This document shows, piece after piece, positions 43,701 through 51,809 of a stretch of DNA of 64,000 bases. A program made the position numbers and the translations under genes. Positions within the stretch are counted from its first letter, which is position 1. The number at the start of each line of letters is the position of its first letter. This stretch comes from Bacteroidota bacterium (GTDB lineage: Bacteria > Bacteroidota > Bacteroidia > UBA4408). The stretch is taken from the NCBI GenBank assembly GCA_016718805.1, contig JADKCP010000001.1, positions 1,042,001-1,106,000 on the forward strand, read 5' to 3'. The notes below the pieces were generated by a model. That model worked only from the letters and a program-made list of their open reading frames with translations, had not been told where the DNA came from and did not search any database.

Positions 43701-44590
43701 AAAATAAAGAAGCGTCGGAAAAACAATGAAATGAAAAGAAATAAGAAGAGAATGGTGATACTCACCGTCATTGTAACATCCTTTTTTATTCGTTCGGCGT
43801 TTGCAACAGCCACTGCAACACTTCCAAAATATTCTGCCTGAACTTGCGGAAACTCTTGGTGAAGAGTATCTAGCAGTTGTTCGGTTTCGTTTATCCATGC
43901 TGCATTTAGAGCAGTGTTTTTTGAATCTCGAGGTGTTACAAAAAACAATAAATGCTTTTTATCTTTTGTAAAAATATAACCATCCACCATTTCAAAATTA
44001 TCGTCCAATTGCAAGGCACGTAGTTTTTTTAAAGCAATGGGAGTTATATTAAGTGGATCACGACTAATGGTTTGTTTTAACATTGAACTGGCCGGTGAAA
44101 GCAAAACCTTGTAATCTGCTTCAATTGCAGTGAAAATTGCAGTATCGCTGGTTATTCGGTCTAATTCGCGGTAATCGTTTTCATCTAAAAAAATGGGTAA
44201 ATTCTCGTAAAAAGTATGGTACACTTGCATGAGTACATCATCCGAAACTTTCGCAGTTACCTCCTTTACTTTGGATGGCATAAAGCGATGCTCTATTCGT
44301 TGTACCAAACTATCAGCACAACTAATTAGTATTTCGGTATTGGTACTAGTGCTATCCTTTAAACTTAAGGTAAATGTGAGCTTGTCTAAAAATTTAGAAT
44401 TTTGAAAAACAAAATTGAGTTGTGCAACTTTTTTGTCGCCGGGCATCATTTTACTGATGTCTTCTTCCAGTTTTATTTGAGAAGCAAAATACGCTACAGT
44501 ACCAATAATTAGTGCTGTAAACAGAAAAAATAGCAGGCGAAATTTTTTGAAGAAGCGATATATAAAGATGAAAATACCCGAAATGTCCAT
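40751..44590 (-). CDS. Trifunctional MMPL transporter/lysophospholipid acyltransferase/SAM methyltransferase
   Basis: A 1279-residue fusion from ATG 44590 (MDISGIFIFIYR); the frame reaches 44629 inside the previous gene. Residues 1 to about 850 are an RND/MMPL exporter with two sets of membrane helices and two large loops. About residues 895-1030 form a PlsC acyltransferase with NHQSHIDLP and FPEGTRSENGK. The last 170 residues are a class I methyltransferase with DIGCGYGFLANML near residue 1113. This architecture is known from flexirubin/aryl-polyene clusters. The start lies 2 bp after the upstream stop, so translation is probably coupled. Confidence 0.9.
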   Translation of the reverse strand: MDISGIFIFIYRFFKKFRLLFFLFTALIIGTVAYFASQIKLEEDISKMMPGDKKVAQLNFVFQNSKFLDKLTFTLSLKDSTSTNTEILISCADSLVQRIEHRFMPSKVKEVTAKVSDDVLMQVYHTFYENLPIFLDENDYRELDRITSDTAIFTAIEADYKVLLSPASSMLKQTISRDPLNITPIALKKLRALQLDDNFEMVDGYIFTKDKKHLLFFVTPRDSKNTALNAAWINETEQLLDTLHQEFPQVQAEYFGSVAVAVANAERIKKDVTMTVSITILFLFLFISLFFRRFFIFFLLFIPVVFGAAFSLAMLFLIKGSVSAIAIGAGSIVLGITINYSLHFYTHYRHTGSILQNLKDLANPMTIGGFTTIGAFLCLLTIKSEALQDFGMFAAFSLIGASLFTLLILPHFFKETTTPQHASTNFIDKLSFYQFNKNNYLIAGLVVASIVCFYFAQKVEFESDVMKMNYITEKLKTSENNLNQISTVSHKSVYLVSSGKNLNEALLENEKHSNKLAQLLANKKIKSYSGVNTLLPSMELQQQRLQRWRTYWTSEKINTVKNSLIRHSAQFKFKATAFNEFYSSLEKTFTPLTDETSTQLKKLFLDNFISQTSAHTSVVTLVKVDEAYENEIVHTFSETESFTVFNKKFFTEKFIEIIKSNFNKILIFSSLLVFLTLLLSYGRIELALITYVPMLVSWVLILGIMALVGIKFTIINIIISTFIFGLGDDYSIFIMDGLLGEYRNGKKNLASYKTSIFLSAFTTLIGIGVLIFAKHPALQSIGLITIIGMFCVLLVANTIQPLLMKWLIEKKGKKRVVPMTFVDVIITSIAFTLFIIGCISLTIIGFLFFKILPIRSKRLKYTYHYLIMLFSRLQIYLMVNIPKKVLNTSGENFLKPAVIVANHQSHIDLPLVMMLHPKLLILTNDWVWNNPFYGFVVKFADYYPVSNDVEKGMDLMRARVAEGYSILIFPEGTRSENGKIQRFHKGAFYLAEKLGIDILPIQIHGANDCMTKTENFLKNGSVTVSILPRISVNDESYGATYQERTKSISRYFKAEFNKLVLEQETVDYHQRKLAKNYIYKGPVLEWYMRIKVKLEDNYRLFNELLPLEGKITDIGCGYGFLANMLSFVSDKRTLLGIDYDEEKIEVAQHCISKKPNVNFIAADITKHEFENSDAFILSDVLHYLTGEQQLKVLDSCINKLNEGGMIVIRDGNKDLQKRHWGTRYTEFFSTNFGFNKTQNKLEFLSGKELMRNLEKYKLHIEVVDTTKLTSNLIYILRRK

Positions 44591-44592
44591 GC

Positions 44593-45780
44593 TTAGCCCT
44601 TTTTTATTTTTTTGTAAAGAAGCATGCAAAAGTAACTGAATAAACCGAAAAATAGTCCCGAAAATACTGCCAATACCATACTGCCAACAAGGTATTGTAC
44701 AAAGTTTTGTTGTATTTCTTCCAACGATATCAATGTAGTAAATTCACGGAGTGTACTTGGTTCATTCAATACCCAACCTCCGGTTAAAAAGCTTAAATAA
44801 ACGACAAAGGGAATCAACGGAGCAACACTAATATGTGCAGCAGTAATAAAAATGGCCTTGTTAATTTTAAGCCAATGGCAAATGGCTATCCCAACCAATA
44901 ATTGAAAGCCCCAAATTGGAACAATTCCCATAAATACTCCAAAGCCAATAGCTACCGCCTTTTGCCCGGAGCTTTCGCTAGGATTTAAAAAATAACGGAT
45001 AATAAAAGCGCGGATTTTGCTTGGGGTAAGATGCGTTAAAAAGCGAATTGGTATGTACCACAAAATGGCTAAAATTACCAGGTAAGTATTGAGTATACTT
45101 ACTCGCGTAAAGTCCGGTACCGGTCTGAAATGAGAAATGCGTGTTTCTATTGGAGCATAATAAACACTCACCGGTATAGAAACTATAGGAACGCCTTTCC
45201 AAGCAGCTTTTACAATAACTTCAATTTCAAGCTCAAATTTGGTAGTAAACAAGCGCAATGCACATACACTTCTTAAAGGGTATAAGCGATAACCGGTTTG
45301 CGTATCAGGTAAATTAATTCCAGTTTCGAAGCGAAACCAAAAGTTAGAAAATTTATTTCCAAAACTGCTTTTACCGGGCACACTGCTTTGGTTCATGTTA
45401 CGCGCTCCCATGATAATTGCTCCCGGATTATTTTCGATGGCAGCTATAAATTTAGGAAGGTCATCCGCGTTGTGTTGTCCATCTGAGTCAATCGTAATGC
45501 AATATTCATATCCAAGTTGTAAGGCAAAGTTAAATCCATTGCGAAGGGCAACTCCTTTGCCTTTATTATGCTCATGTGTGAGTACCTGCAAAAAACTGAA
45601 TTTTTCAAGAATTTGCGCAGTTGCATCCGTTGCCCCATCGTTAACAACTACAATCTGTGTAGTGTAGGATGCAACTGAACGTATTACATTTTCAAGCGTT
45701 GTAGCATTGTTGTAGGTTGGAATCATCACACAACAACCCAGTGCTTTACTACGTTCGGTAAACGAAAAATTATCCGGCAT
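44593..45780 (-). CDS. Family 2 glycosyltransferase fused to DUF2062 membrane domain
   Basis: A 395-residue protein from ATG 45780 (MPDNFSFTERSKALG); the frame runs to 45795. Residues 1-235 are a GT-A glycosyltransferase with MIPTYNNATTLENVI, the DSDGQH metal-binding motif and TQTGYRLYP. Residues of roughly 245-395 are a DUF2062 domain with several membrane helices (AIGFGVFMGIVPIWGF). The combination is typical of the pigment-type operon, where it may glycosylate or flip a lipid-linked product. It is the first gene of the operon with the trifunctional fusion. Confidence 0.88.
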   Translation of the reverse strand: MPDNFSFTERSKALGCCVMIPTYNNATTLENVIRSVASYTTQIVVVNDGATDATAQILEKFSFLQVLTHEHNKGKGVALRNGFNFALQLGYEYCITIDSDGQHNADDLPKFIAAIENNPGAIIMGARNMNQSSVPGKSSFGNKFSNFWFRFETGINLPDTQTGYRLYPLRSVCALRLFTTKFELEIEVIVKAAWKGVPIVSIPVSVYYAPIETRISHFRPVPDFTRVSILNTYLVILAILWYIPIRFLTHLTPSKIRAFIIRYFLNPSESSGQKAVAIGFGVFMGIVPIWGFQLLVGIAICHWLKINKAIFITAAHISVAPLIPFVVYLSFLTGGWVLNEPSTLREFTTLISLEEIQQNFVQYLVGSMVLAVFSGLFFGLFSYFCMLLYKKIKKG

Positions 45781-45799
45781 AAAATACTTTATCAACCTT

Positions 45800-45807
45800 C
45801 AAAAGTA
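45800..45807 (-). promoter_or_regulatory. -7 element for the glycosyltransferase/MMPL operon
   Basis: TACTTTTG read leftwards, 20 nt before the ATG at 45780. No good TTG box is found at the right distance. It faces away from the purK element. Confidence 0.45.
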
Positions 45808-45843
45808 AAACAAAATACAAAATTGATTCAGCTGAATAACATT

Positions 45844-45851
45844 TATATTTG
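45844..45851 (+). promoter_or_regulatory. -7 element for purK
   Basis: TATATTTG, with a TTG at 45823-45825 (gap 18 nt). It lies 5 nt before the ATG at 45856, so the leader is minimal or absent. It sits inside the longest purK frame, which begins at 45823. Confidence 0.55.
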
Positions 45852-45855
45852 CCAC

Positions 45856-47001
45856 ATGTTTAAAGCTAGCGATAAAAAAGTCAGATTGGGCATTCTCGGT
45901 GGAGGTCAGTTAGGCCGTATGCTTATTCAGGAAGCCATGAATCACACACTTTCCATATTCGTTATGGATCCCGATGAACAAGCTCCTTGTGCCGATTTTG
46001 CTACCGAATTTGTGCAGGGTAGTTTAACGGATTTTTATTCAGTGTATCAATTTGGTAAGAAAGTTGACTTGTTGACCATTGAGATAGAAAATGTTTCAGT
46101 AGAAGCGCTTGAGCAGCTTGAAGCCGAAGGACTCCAGGTGTTTCCACAACCATCAGTGTTGAGGATGATAAAGGACAAGGGGCGTCAGAAATTATTTTAC
46201 AAAGAGCACCATATTCCCACAGCTGAGTTTTTTCTGGTTGAAAATAAAGCGGCATTGAACAATTATGCGGCTCATTTCCCATGCATGCAAAAATTGCGAA
46301 CAGGAGGATATGATGGTCGAGGGGTTACCAAAATTGCGGCATTAAAGGACGTAGAAACAGCTTTTGACGCACCTTCAATTCTGGAAAAATTAATTGATTT
46401 TGAAACCGAAATAGCGGTTATTGCTGCTCGCAATGCAAGTGGTGAAATAGCAATTTACCCTGCTGTTGAAATGAAGTTTAATCCGAATGAAAACCTTGTT
46501 GAGTTTTTGTTTTCACCGGCTGCAATTGCACCTCAAGTTGAAAAAAGAGCGCAAGAAATTGCAAAGCTTCTGGTCGAGAAAACAGGCATAGTTGGCTTAT
46601 TGGCTGTTGAGTTTTTTGTTACAAAGGAAGGTGATGTTTTGGTAAATGAAATGGCTCCCCGCCCTCACAACAGCGGCCACCAAACCATTGAAGGAAATTA
46701 TACTTCACAATATGCACAACATTTACGTGCAATATTAAATTTACCCTTAGGTGCATGTACATTGATACAACCTTCGGTGATGATAAATTTATTGGGTGAA
46801 CCTGGATATGAAGGTCATGCCGTATATGAAGGGCGCGAAGAAATTATGAAAATTGCAGGTGTGTATCTTCACCTTTATGGAAAGAAAAACACCAAGCCTT
46901 TTCGCAAAATGGGACATGTTACGGTGCTTCATCCTTCTATGGAAAAAGCAAAGGAGACCGCTATTTTTGTGAAAAATAATTTGAAAGTAATTGCAGTTTA
47001 A
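45856..47001 (+). CDS. purK: 5-(carboxyamino)imidazole ribonucleotide synthase
   Basis: A 381-residue ATP-grasp enzyme converting AIR, bicarbonate and ATP to N5-CAIR in purine synthesis. GGGQLGRMLIQEA lies near the N-terminus; LRTGGYDGRG is the phosphate-binding loop; EMAPRPHNSGHQTIEG is the conserved active-site block. ATG 45856 was preferred because the longer frame reads through a promoter element. purE follows after 23 bp. Confidence 0.96.
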   Translation: MFKASDKKVRLGILGGGQLGRMLIQEAMNHTLSIFVMDPDEQAPCADFATEFVQGSLTDFYSVYQFGKKVDLLTIEIENVSVEALEQLEAEGLQVFPQPSVLRMIKDKGRQKLFYKEHHIPTAEFFLVENKAALNNYAAHFPCMQKLRTGGYDGRGVTKIAALKDVETAFDAPSILEKLIDFETEIAVIAARNASGEIAIYPAVEMKFNPNENLVEFLFSPAAIAPQVEKRAQEIAKLLVEKTGIVGLLAVEFFVTKEGDVLVNEMAPRPHNSGHQTIEGNYTSQYAQHLRAILNLPLGACTLIQPSVMINLLGEPGYEGHAVYEGREEIMKIAGVYLHLYGKKNTKPFRKMGHVTVLHPSMEKAKETAIFVKNNLKVIAV

Positions 47002-47024
47002 ATTAAATAAGCTATTTTCAACCT

Positions 47025-47543
47025 ATGTTACAACCGCTAGTAGGAATAATAATGGGAAGCAGTTCTGATTTCGCAATCATGAATGAGGCTGCACAAATTC
47101 TTGAAAAACTTGAAATTCCCTTCGAAATAAATATCGTGTCGGCACATCGAACTCCTCAGAAAATGATGGAATACGCAGCTAATGCACATCTTAGAGGGTT
47201 AAAAGTTATAATAGCCGGAGCCGGAGGAGCTGCACATTTACCCGGTATGGTAGCAGCTGTTAGTCCGCTCCCTGTTGTGGGAGTTCCTGTAAAATCAAGC
47301 AATAGCATTGATGGCTGGGACAGTATACTTTCAATTTTGCAAATGCCCAATGGAGTGCCGGTAGCAACAGTTGCCTTAAATGCTGCACAAAATGCAGGAA
47401 TTATTGCAGCTCAAATTATTGGAACTTCTGATAAATCGGTACTTCAAAAAGTGCTCGATTTTAAAGACGAATTAAAAACTAAAGTTATGCGTTCGGAAGT
47501 TGAATTAACTGAGAAGGAATTTAAATTTCGTATACGCTCTTAA
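47025..47543 (+). CDS. purE: N5-carboxyaminoimidazole ribonucleotide mutase
   Basis: A 172-residue class I PurE. Motifs: GIIMGSSSDFAIM (phosphate binding), VSAHRTPQKM, and AGAGGAAHLPGMVAA. It moves the carboxyl group of N5-CAIR to C4. It is encoded just after purK and 11 bp before an outer-membrane protein gene, so the purine genes and two barrel genes probably form one transcript. Confidence 0.97.
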   Translation: MLQPLVGIIMGSSSDFAIMNEAAQILEKLEIPFEINIVSAHRTPQKMMEYAANAHLRGLKVIIAGAGGAAHLPGMVAAVSPLPVVGVPVKSSNSIDGWDSILSILQMPNGVPVATVALNAAQNAGIIAAQIIGTSDKSVLQKVLDFKDELKTKVMRSEVELTEKEFKFRIRS

Positions 47544-47554
47544 TTTTCATATCC

Positions 47555-48373
47555 ATGAAACCTGTAAAATGTATTTTTATACTGATTGTTTTTTGGCAAC
47601 TGCAAACAAGTGCGTCAAACAATAATCTTCCACTTGGTGCCCGTTCTGCTGCGCTTGGAGGTGCGAGTGTTACATTAAGCGATTTGTGGAGTACTCAAAA
47701 TAACCAGGCTGGATTGGCACGCATTGATACCATTGAAATTGGAGTATATGCCGAACGCAAATTTTTATTGCCACAACTCGGTTATAATGCTTTTTCAGGA
47801 GTATTACCAATTAAGGGAGGTACATTTGGTTTGAGTTATTCACGCTTCGGGTATAACAAGTACAATGAAAATAAAATCGGTTTGGCATTCGCAAAAAAGT
47901 TGGGAGAAAATTTTTCAGCAGCCGTTCAACTCGATTATCTCAGCAAATTTATTGGCGATAATTATGGTAAAAGTGGAGCAATAGCTGCCGAATTTGGTGT
48001 ACAAGCAAAACTAGCAAAAGGACTTTTTGTTGGTGCACATGTATTTAATCCAACCCGTGCCAAAAGTGCCGACTATAACAAAGAAAAGATTCCAACAATA
48101 ATTAAAATTGGGGCTAATTATGTTTTTTCAGAAAAAGTGTTTTGGGCGATTGAAGCGGAAAAGGATATTAATTATAAACCCAATTTTAAAACCGGAATTG
48201 AGTACCGTGTAATTCCACAGTTTTATTTACGTGCCGGAGTGAGTACACAGCCTACCCTGAGTTCATTTGGCTTTGGATTGCGACTCAAGCAAATTAGCCT
48301 TGATGTTGCTGCTACCTATCATCAACAACTCGGATTTACTCCGCATCTTGGATTTAGCTACCGAATTAAGTAA
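47555..48373 (+). CDS. PorV/FadL-like outer-membrane barrel protein
   Basis: A 272-residue protein with signal peptide to about residue 20, followed by LPLGARSAALGGASVTLSD and NNQAGLARI. This GARxxALGGAxV opening is the mark of the PorV/FadL-type barrels of Bacteroidota. The remaining sequence alternates Phe/Tyr/Gly strands and ends FSYRIK. PorV itself is a T9SS shuttle protein of about 390 residues; this one is shorter, so a different family member is likely. It lies between purE and a helix-hairpin-helix barrel gene. Confidence 0.78.
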   Translation: MKPVKCIFILIVFWQLQTSASNNNLPLGARSAALGGASVTLSDLWSTQNNQAGLARIDTIEIGVYAERKFLLPQLGYNAFSGVLPIKGGTFGLSYSRFGYNKYNENKIGLAFAKKLGENFSAAVQLDYLSKFIGDNYGKSGAIAAEFGVQAKLAKGLFVGAHVFNPTRAKSADYNKEKIPTIIKIGANYVFSEKVFWAIEAEKDINYKPNFKTGIEYRVIPQFYLRAGVSTQPTLSSFGFGLRLKQISLDVAATYHQQLGFTPHLGFSYRIK

Positions 48374-48382
48374 GTACTTCAC

Positions 48383-50503
48383 ATGAAAAATTGCTACTCG
48401 TTAGTAAAATTTGTACTTCTGCTGGTAACCTTCATGGTTGTTCCTACTATACTCTTCGCGCAAGAGAAAGAGACGAAACAAGACATTCAGCAAAAAATAG
48501 AAAATGCTGCCGAAAATGCAGAAAGCGAAGAAACTGATTTTACCATTTTGTTGGAAGAATTACAGTATTATATACAACATCCAATAAACCTGAATTATAC
48601 CGATAGAGAAGAGCTATTGCGCTTGGAATTGCTAAGCGATTTACAAATAAATAATTTATTGAAACACATCGAAAAAAATGGAAAGCTGATGACTATTTAT
48701 GAGCTTCAAACCATTGAATCGTTTGATTTGGATGTGATTAGTAAAATACTTCCTTATGTGAAAGTGGAGAATAATTTTGATAACCCCAATGTGAGCATGA
48801 AAGAAATTTTTAAGTACGGAAAATTTCAATTTGTATCACGTTACCAGCAAGTAATTGAACAGCAATTAGGATACTATACAGCCAATAATTTTGGCGATAG
48901 TATGAAATTGGAATCTCCTAATTCATATTACTTGGGCCCGCAGTATAAATTGTATGAACGATTAAATTTTGTGTATACCAACAAAATCAATTTTGGTATT
49001 GTTGCTGAAAAGGACCCCGGTGAAGAATTTTTTAAAGGCTCTCAAAAAAATGGTTTTGACTTTTACTCTGCCCATTTATTTCTTAAAAAATTTGGAAAGC
49101 TAAAAGCACTTGCAATAGGCGATTACCAAGCGCAATTTGGGCAGGGCTTAACTTTTTGGAGTGGACTAGCTTATGGAAAAACAGCCGATCCTACAGCCAT
49201 TAAACGTAGTGCAAGAGGTTTGAGCGCATATAATTCGGTGGATGAAAATTTGTTTTTACGAGGAGGAGGTGCAACTGTTGCGTTAAAAAAATTAGAGCTA
49301 ACCGTTTTTGGAAGTGTAAAAAAAATTGATGCAAATATTACCAGTTTAGATACTGCCAACAATTCGGCTGAGGAGTTTAGTTCTTTTCAAACTTCCGGCC
49401 TGCATCGTACCAAAGCCGAAATTACTGATAAGGATGCGATTACCGAACAAATTTTCGGAGGAAATATTTCTTATGTTTCTTCTAAATTTTCAATTGGTTT
49501 AACAGGTATAAAAACGGATTATAAAGCCAAGTTAAATCGCACCTTGAGTACTTACAATAAATTTGATTTTAATAAAAATCACAACTTAAATCTAGGTGCC
49601 GACTATATGTATTTGTGGCGAAATTTTACTTTATTTGGTGAGGTTTCGAGAAGCGAAAATGGAGCTATGGCATATTTAAATGGAGCTTTAATCAACCTTG
49701 ATCAACGCTTTTCAGTTTCGGTATTTCACCGCAATTATGCCAAGGATTTCCAGTATGCTAAATCTGCGGCTTTTGGCGAAAACTATAACAATAGCAACGA
49801 AAAGGGTTTGTTTATTGGCGCTAATGCAAAAATACTTCCCAAGTTTGTGCTTGCAGGTTATTTCGATAGTTTTACTTTTCCTTGGTTAAAATATCAGGTA
49901 AGCGCTCCTTCTCATGGATTCGATTATTTCGCACAATTAAATTATACTCCAACCAAATCTATTGATATGTATTTTCGGATTCGTACTAAACTGAAGCCGG
50001 TAAATACTCCCGAAGTAGTTGATCGTATTGATTATTTGGTTGACGCAAATCGCACCAATTATCGATTTAATGTTTCTTATGCAGCTAACAGCCAATGGAA
50101 ATTTGTGAATAGAGTCGAACTTATTACTTACAAAAAGGGTGATGCGGCTACCAGCAATGGCTATGTTTTTTTTCAAGATGTAAAGTACAAACCGCAAGGA
50201 TTAAAATTATCAATAATTGCCCGCTACATGTTATTTCAAACCGAATCGTTTGATGCACGTGTGTATACTTATGAGAACGATGTAATGTATGCGAATTCAA
50301 TTCCTTTTTTTTCGGGAAAGGGTAGTCGGTTTTTTGCTTTAGTTAATTACGAAGTTAACCGTAATGTTGAGCTATGGGTGCGTTATGCGCAAACTTATTT
50401 CACCAATCCAAATGTGTTTATTCTCACAAATTCTGGAAGTTTGGATACCGTAATCGGAAACAAAAAATCAGAAATTAAAGTACAGGTTAGAATTAGCTTC
50501 TAA
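48383..50503 (+). CDS. Outer-membrane protein with helix-hairpin-helix N-terminal region
   Basis: A 706-residue exported protein (signal ending ILFAQ). Residues of roughly 50-130 contain ComEA-like helix-hairpin-helix elements (NLNYTDREELLRLELLSDLQ and GKLMTIYELQTIESFD). Residues 150-706 are a large barrel with aromatic-rich strands (YQAQFGQGLTFWSGLAYGKT) ending KVQVRISF. HhH motifs usually bind DNA, but in this Bacteroidota family they sit in the periplasm and their partner is not known. It is the last gene of the purK-purE unit, 9 bp after its neighbour. Confidence 0.82.
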   Translation: MKNCYSLVKFVLLLVTFMVVPTILFAQEKETKQDIQQKIENAAENAESEETDFTILLEELQYYIQHPINLNYTDREELLRLELLSDLQINNLLKHIEKNGKLMTIYELQTIESFDLDVISKILPYVKVENNFDNPNVSMKEIFKYGKFQFVSRYQQVIEQQLGYYTANNFGDSMKLESPNSYYLGPQYKLYERLNFVYTNKINFGIVAEKDPGEEFFKGSQKNGFDFYSAHLFLKKFGKLKALAIGDYQAQFGQGLTFWSGLAYGKTADPTAIKRSARGLSAYNSVDENLFLRGGGATVALKKLELTVFGSVKKIDANITSLDTANNSAEEFSSFQTSGLHRTKAEITDKDAITEQIFGGNISYVSSKFSIGLTGIKTDYKAKLNRTLSTYNKFDFNKNHNLNLGADYMYLWRNFTLFGEVSRSENGAMAYLNGALINLDQRFSVSVFHRNYAKDFQYAKSAAFGENYNNSNEKGLFIGANAKILPKFVLAGYFDSFTFPWLKYQVSAPSHGFDYFAQLNYTPTKSIDMYFRIRTKLKPVNTPEVVDRIDYLVDANRTNYRFNVSYAANSQWKFVNRVELITYKKGDAATSNGYVFFQDVKYKPQGLKLSIIARYMLFQTESFDARVYTYENDVMYANSIPFFSGKGSRFFALVNYEVNRNVELWVRYAQTYFTNPNVFILTNSGSLDTVIGNKKSEIKVQVRISF

Positions 50504-50564
50504 GTAATCTGCATTGCATTTTATAGAGCTAACTGGAAACTAGAATTGCATTCACGCTTACTTA

Positions 50565-51809
50565 TTATTCTATTACAAATCCAACAGATTTTAAATCGTC
50601 CCAAAAGTGAGGATAGGATTTTGCAACCACTTCCGGATTCTCAATAGCAACACTTTCAAACAGCATCGATAAAGGCGCTAAGCACATTGCCATTCGATGG
50701 TCTTCATAGGTTTTGAATACAGCAGTTGGCGGATGAATAGATTTTTTAATTTTAGGAATCAACAAATTTCCAATATCCAAATCAATGGCCTCAACACCAA
50801 TTTTTTTCAATTCAGAAATTAGGGCTTTTATTCGGTCGGTTTCTTTTATTCGTAAAGTACGCAAACCGTACAATTCGGCATATATTTCTTTAGCAGCATA
50901 CGTTACTGCTAGCGTTTGTGCAATATCGGGTGTGTGCAATAATTCAACGTGAATATTGTCGACTGGAACTTGAATAGTTTTTTTACTTAATTTAATTCCT
51001 CCTTCAATAAAGGTAGTTTCAACGCCCAAAGGTTGGTAATAGTCAACTAATGCGCAATCGCCTTGCAAACTTTCTTTTCGCAAACCCCATAAGTTAAAAT
51101 CTACTTCTGTAGCAAAAGCTGCAATCTGAAACCAATAGGAGGAAGAGCTCCAGTCGCCTTCAATGACATAACTTTCAGCTTTTGTATAGGAATAGTTTTG
51201 AGGAGCAATATCAATTTCAGCATTTTTCCAAGTACTTTTTACTCCAAAACGCTCCATCATTTTAAGCGTCATCAGCAAGTAGGGTTTAGAAATAATTTCC
51301 CCACTTAATTTTAATTTCAATCCTTGTGGCAAGGTAGGTGCAATCATCGCTAACGCTGATAAATACTGGCTACTCATACTTCCATCAATTGAAATGCTTC
51401 CACCTGATAAATTCGCTCCTTCAATTTTTAATGGTGGGTAACCTTCTTTTTCAAGATAAGTGATATTGGCTCCTAATTTCCTGAGTGCATCAACTAACAA
51501 GCCAAGTGGGCGTTCTTTCATACGCGCACTCCCGGTCAAGGTTCTTGTTCCCGGAATAGTGGCAAAAAAGGCAGTTAAAAAGCGCATGGCAGTTCCTGAA
51601 GGTCCCACATCAAAATGATTTTCCTGATGATGGTTTTCAAGAATGTTTTTCAGAACCAACGTATCATTCGCTTCTGAAAGATTTGCAATGCTAAATTTTT
51701 TTTGACTTAAAGCTTGTATCAAAAGCGCTCTATTACTTTCACTTTTAGAAGCAGGCAAGCGAACTTCTCCCAGCAGACTTTTGGGTGACTTAGAAATGGT
51801 ATATATCAT
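50565..51809 (-). CDS. aroA: 3-phosphoshikimate 1-carboxyvinyltransferase (EPSP synthase)
   Basis: A 414-residue enzyme joining PEP to shikimate-3-phosphate. LPASKSESNRALL is the N-terminal substrate loop, VGPSGTAMRFLTAF the PEP loop with Gly72, LRIKETDRIKAL the catalytic region, and YEDHRMAM near the C-terminus. The start ATG overlaps the aroB stop by 4 bp (ATGA), so translation is coupled. The gene converges with the HhH barrel gene. Confidence 0.96.
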   Translation of the reverse strand: MIYTISKSPKSLLGEVRLPASKSESNRALLIQALSQKKFSIANLSEANDTLVLKNILENHHQENHFDVGPSGTAMRFLTAFFATIPGTRTLTGSARMKERPLGLLVDALRKLGANITYLEKEGYPPLKIEGANLSGGSISIDGSMSSQYLSALAMIAPTLPQGLKLKLSGEIISKPYLLMTLKMMERFGVKSTWKNAEIDIAPQNYSYTKAESYVIEGDWSSSSYWFQIAAFATEVDFNLWGLRKESLQGDCALVDYYQPLGVETTFIEGGIKLSKKTIQVPVDNIHVELLHTPDIAQTLAVTYAAKEIYAELYGLRTLRIKETDRIKALISELKKIGVEAIDLDIGNLLIPKIKKSIHPPTAVFKTYEDHRMAMCLAPLSMLFESVAIENPEVVAKSYPHFWDDLKSVGFVIE

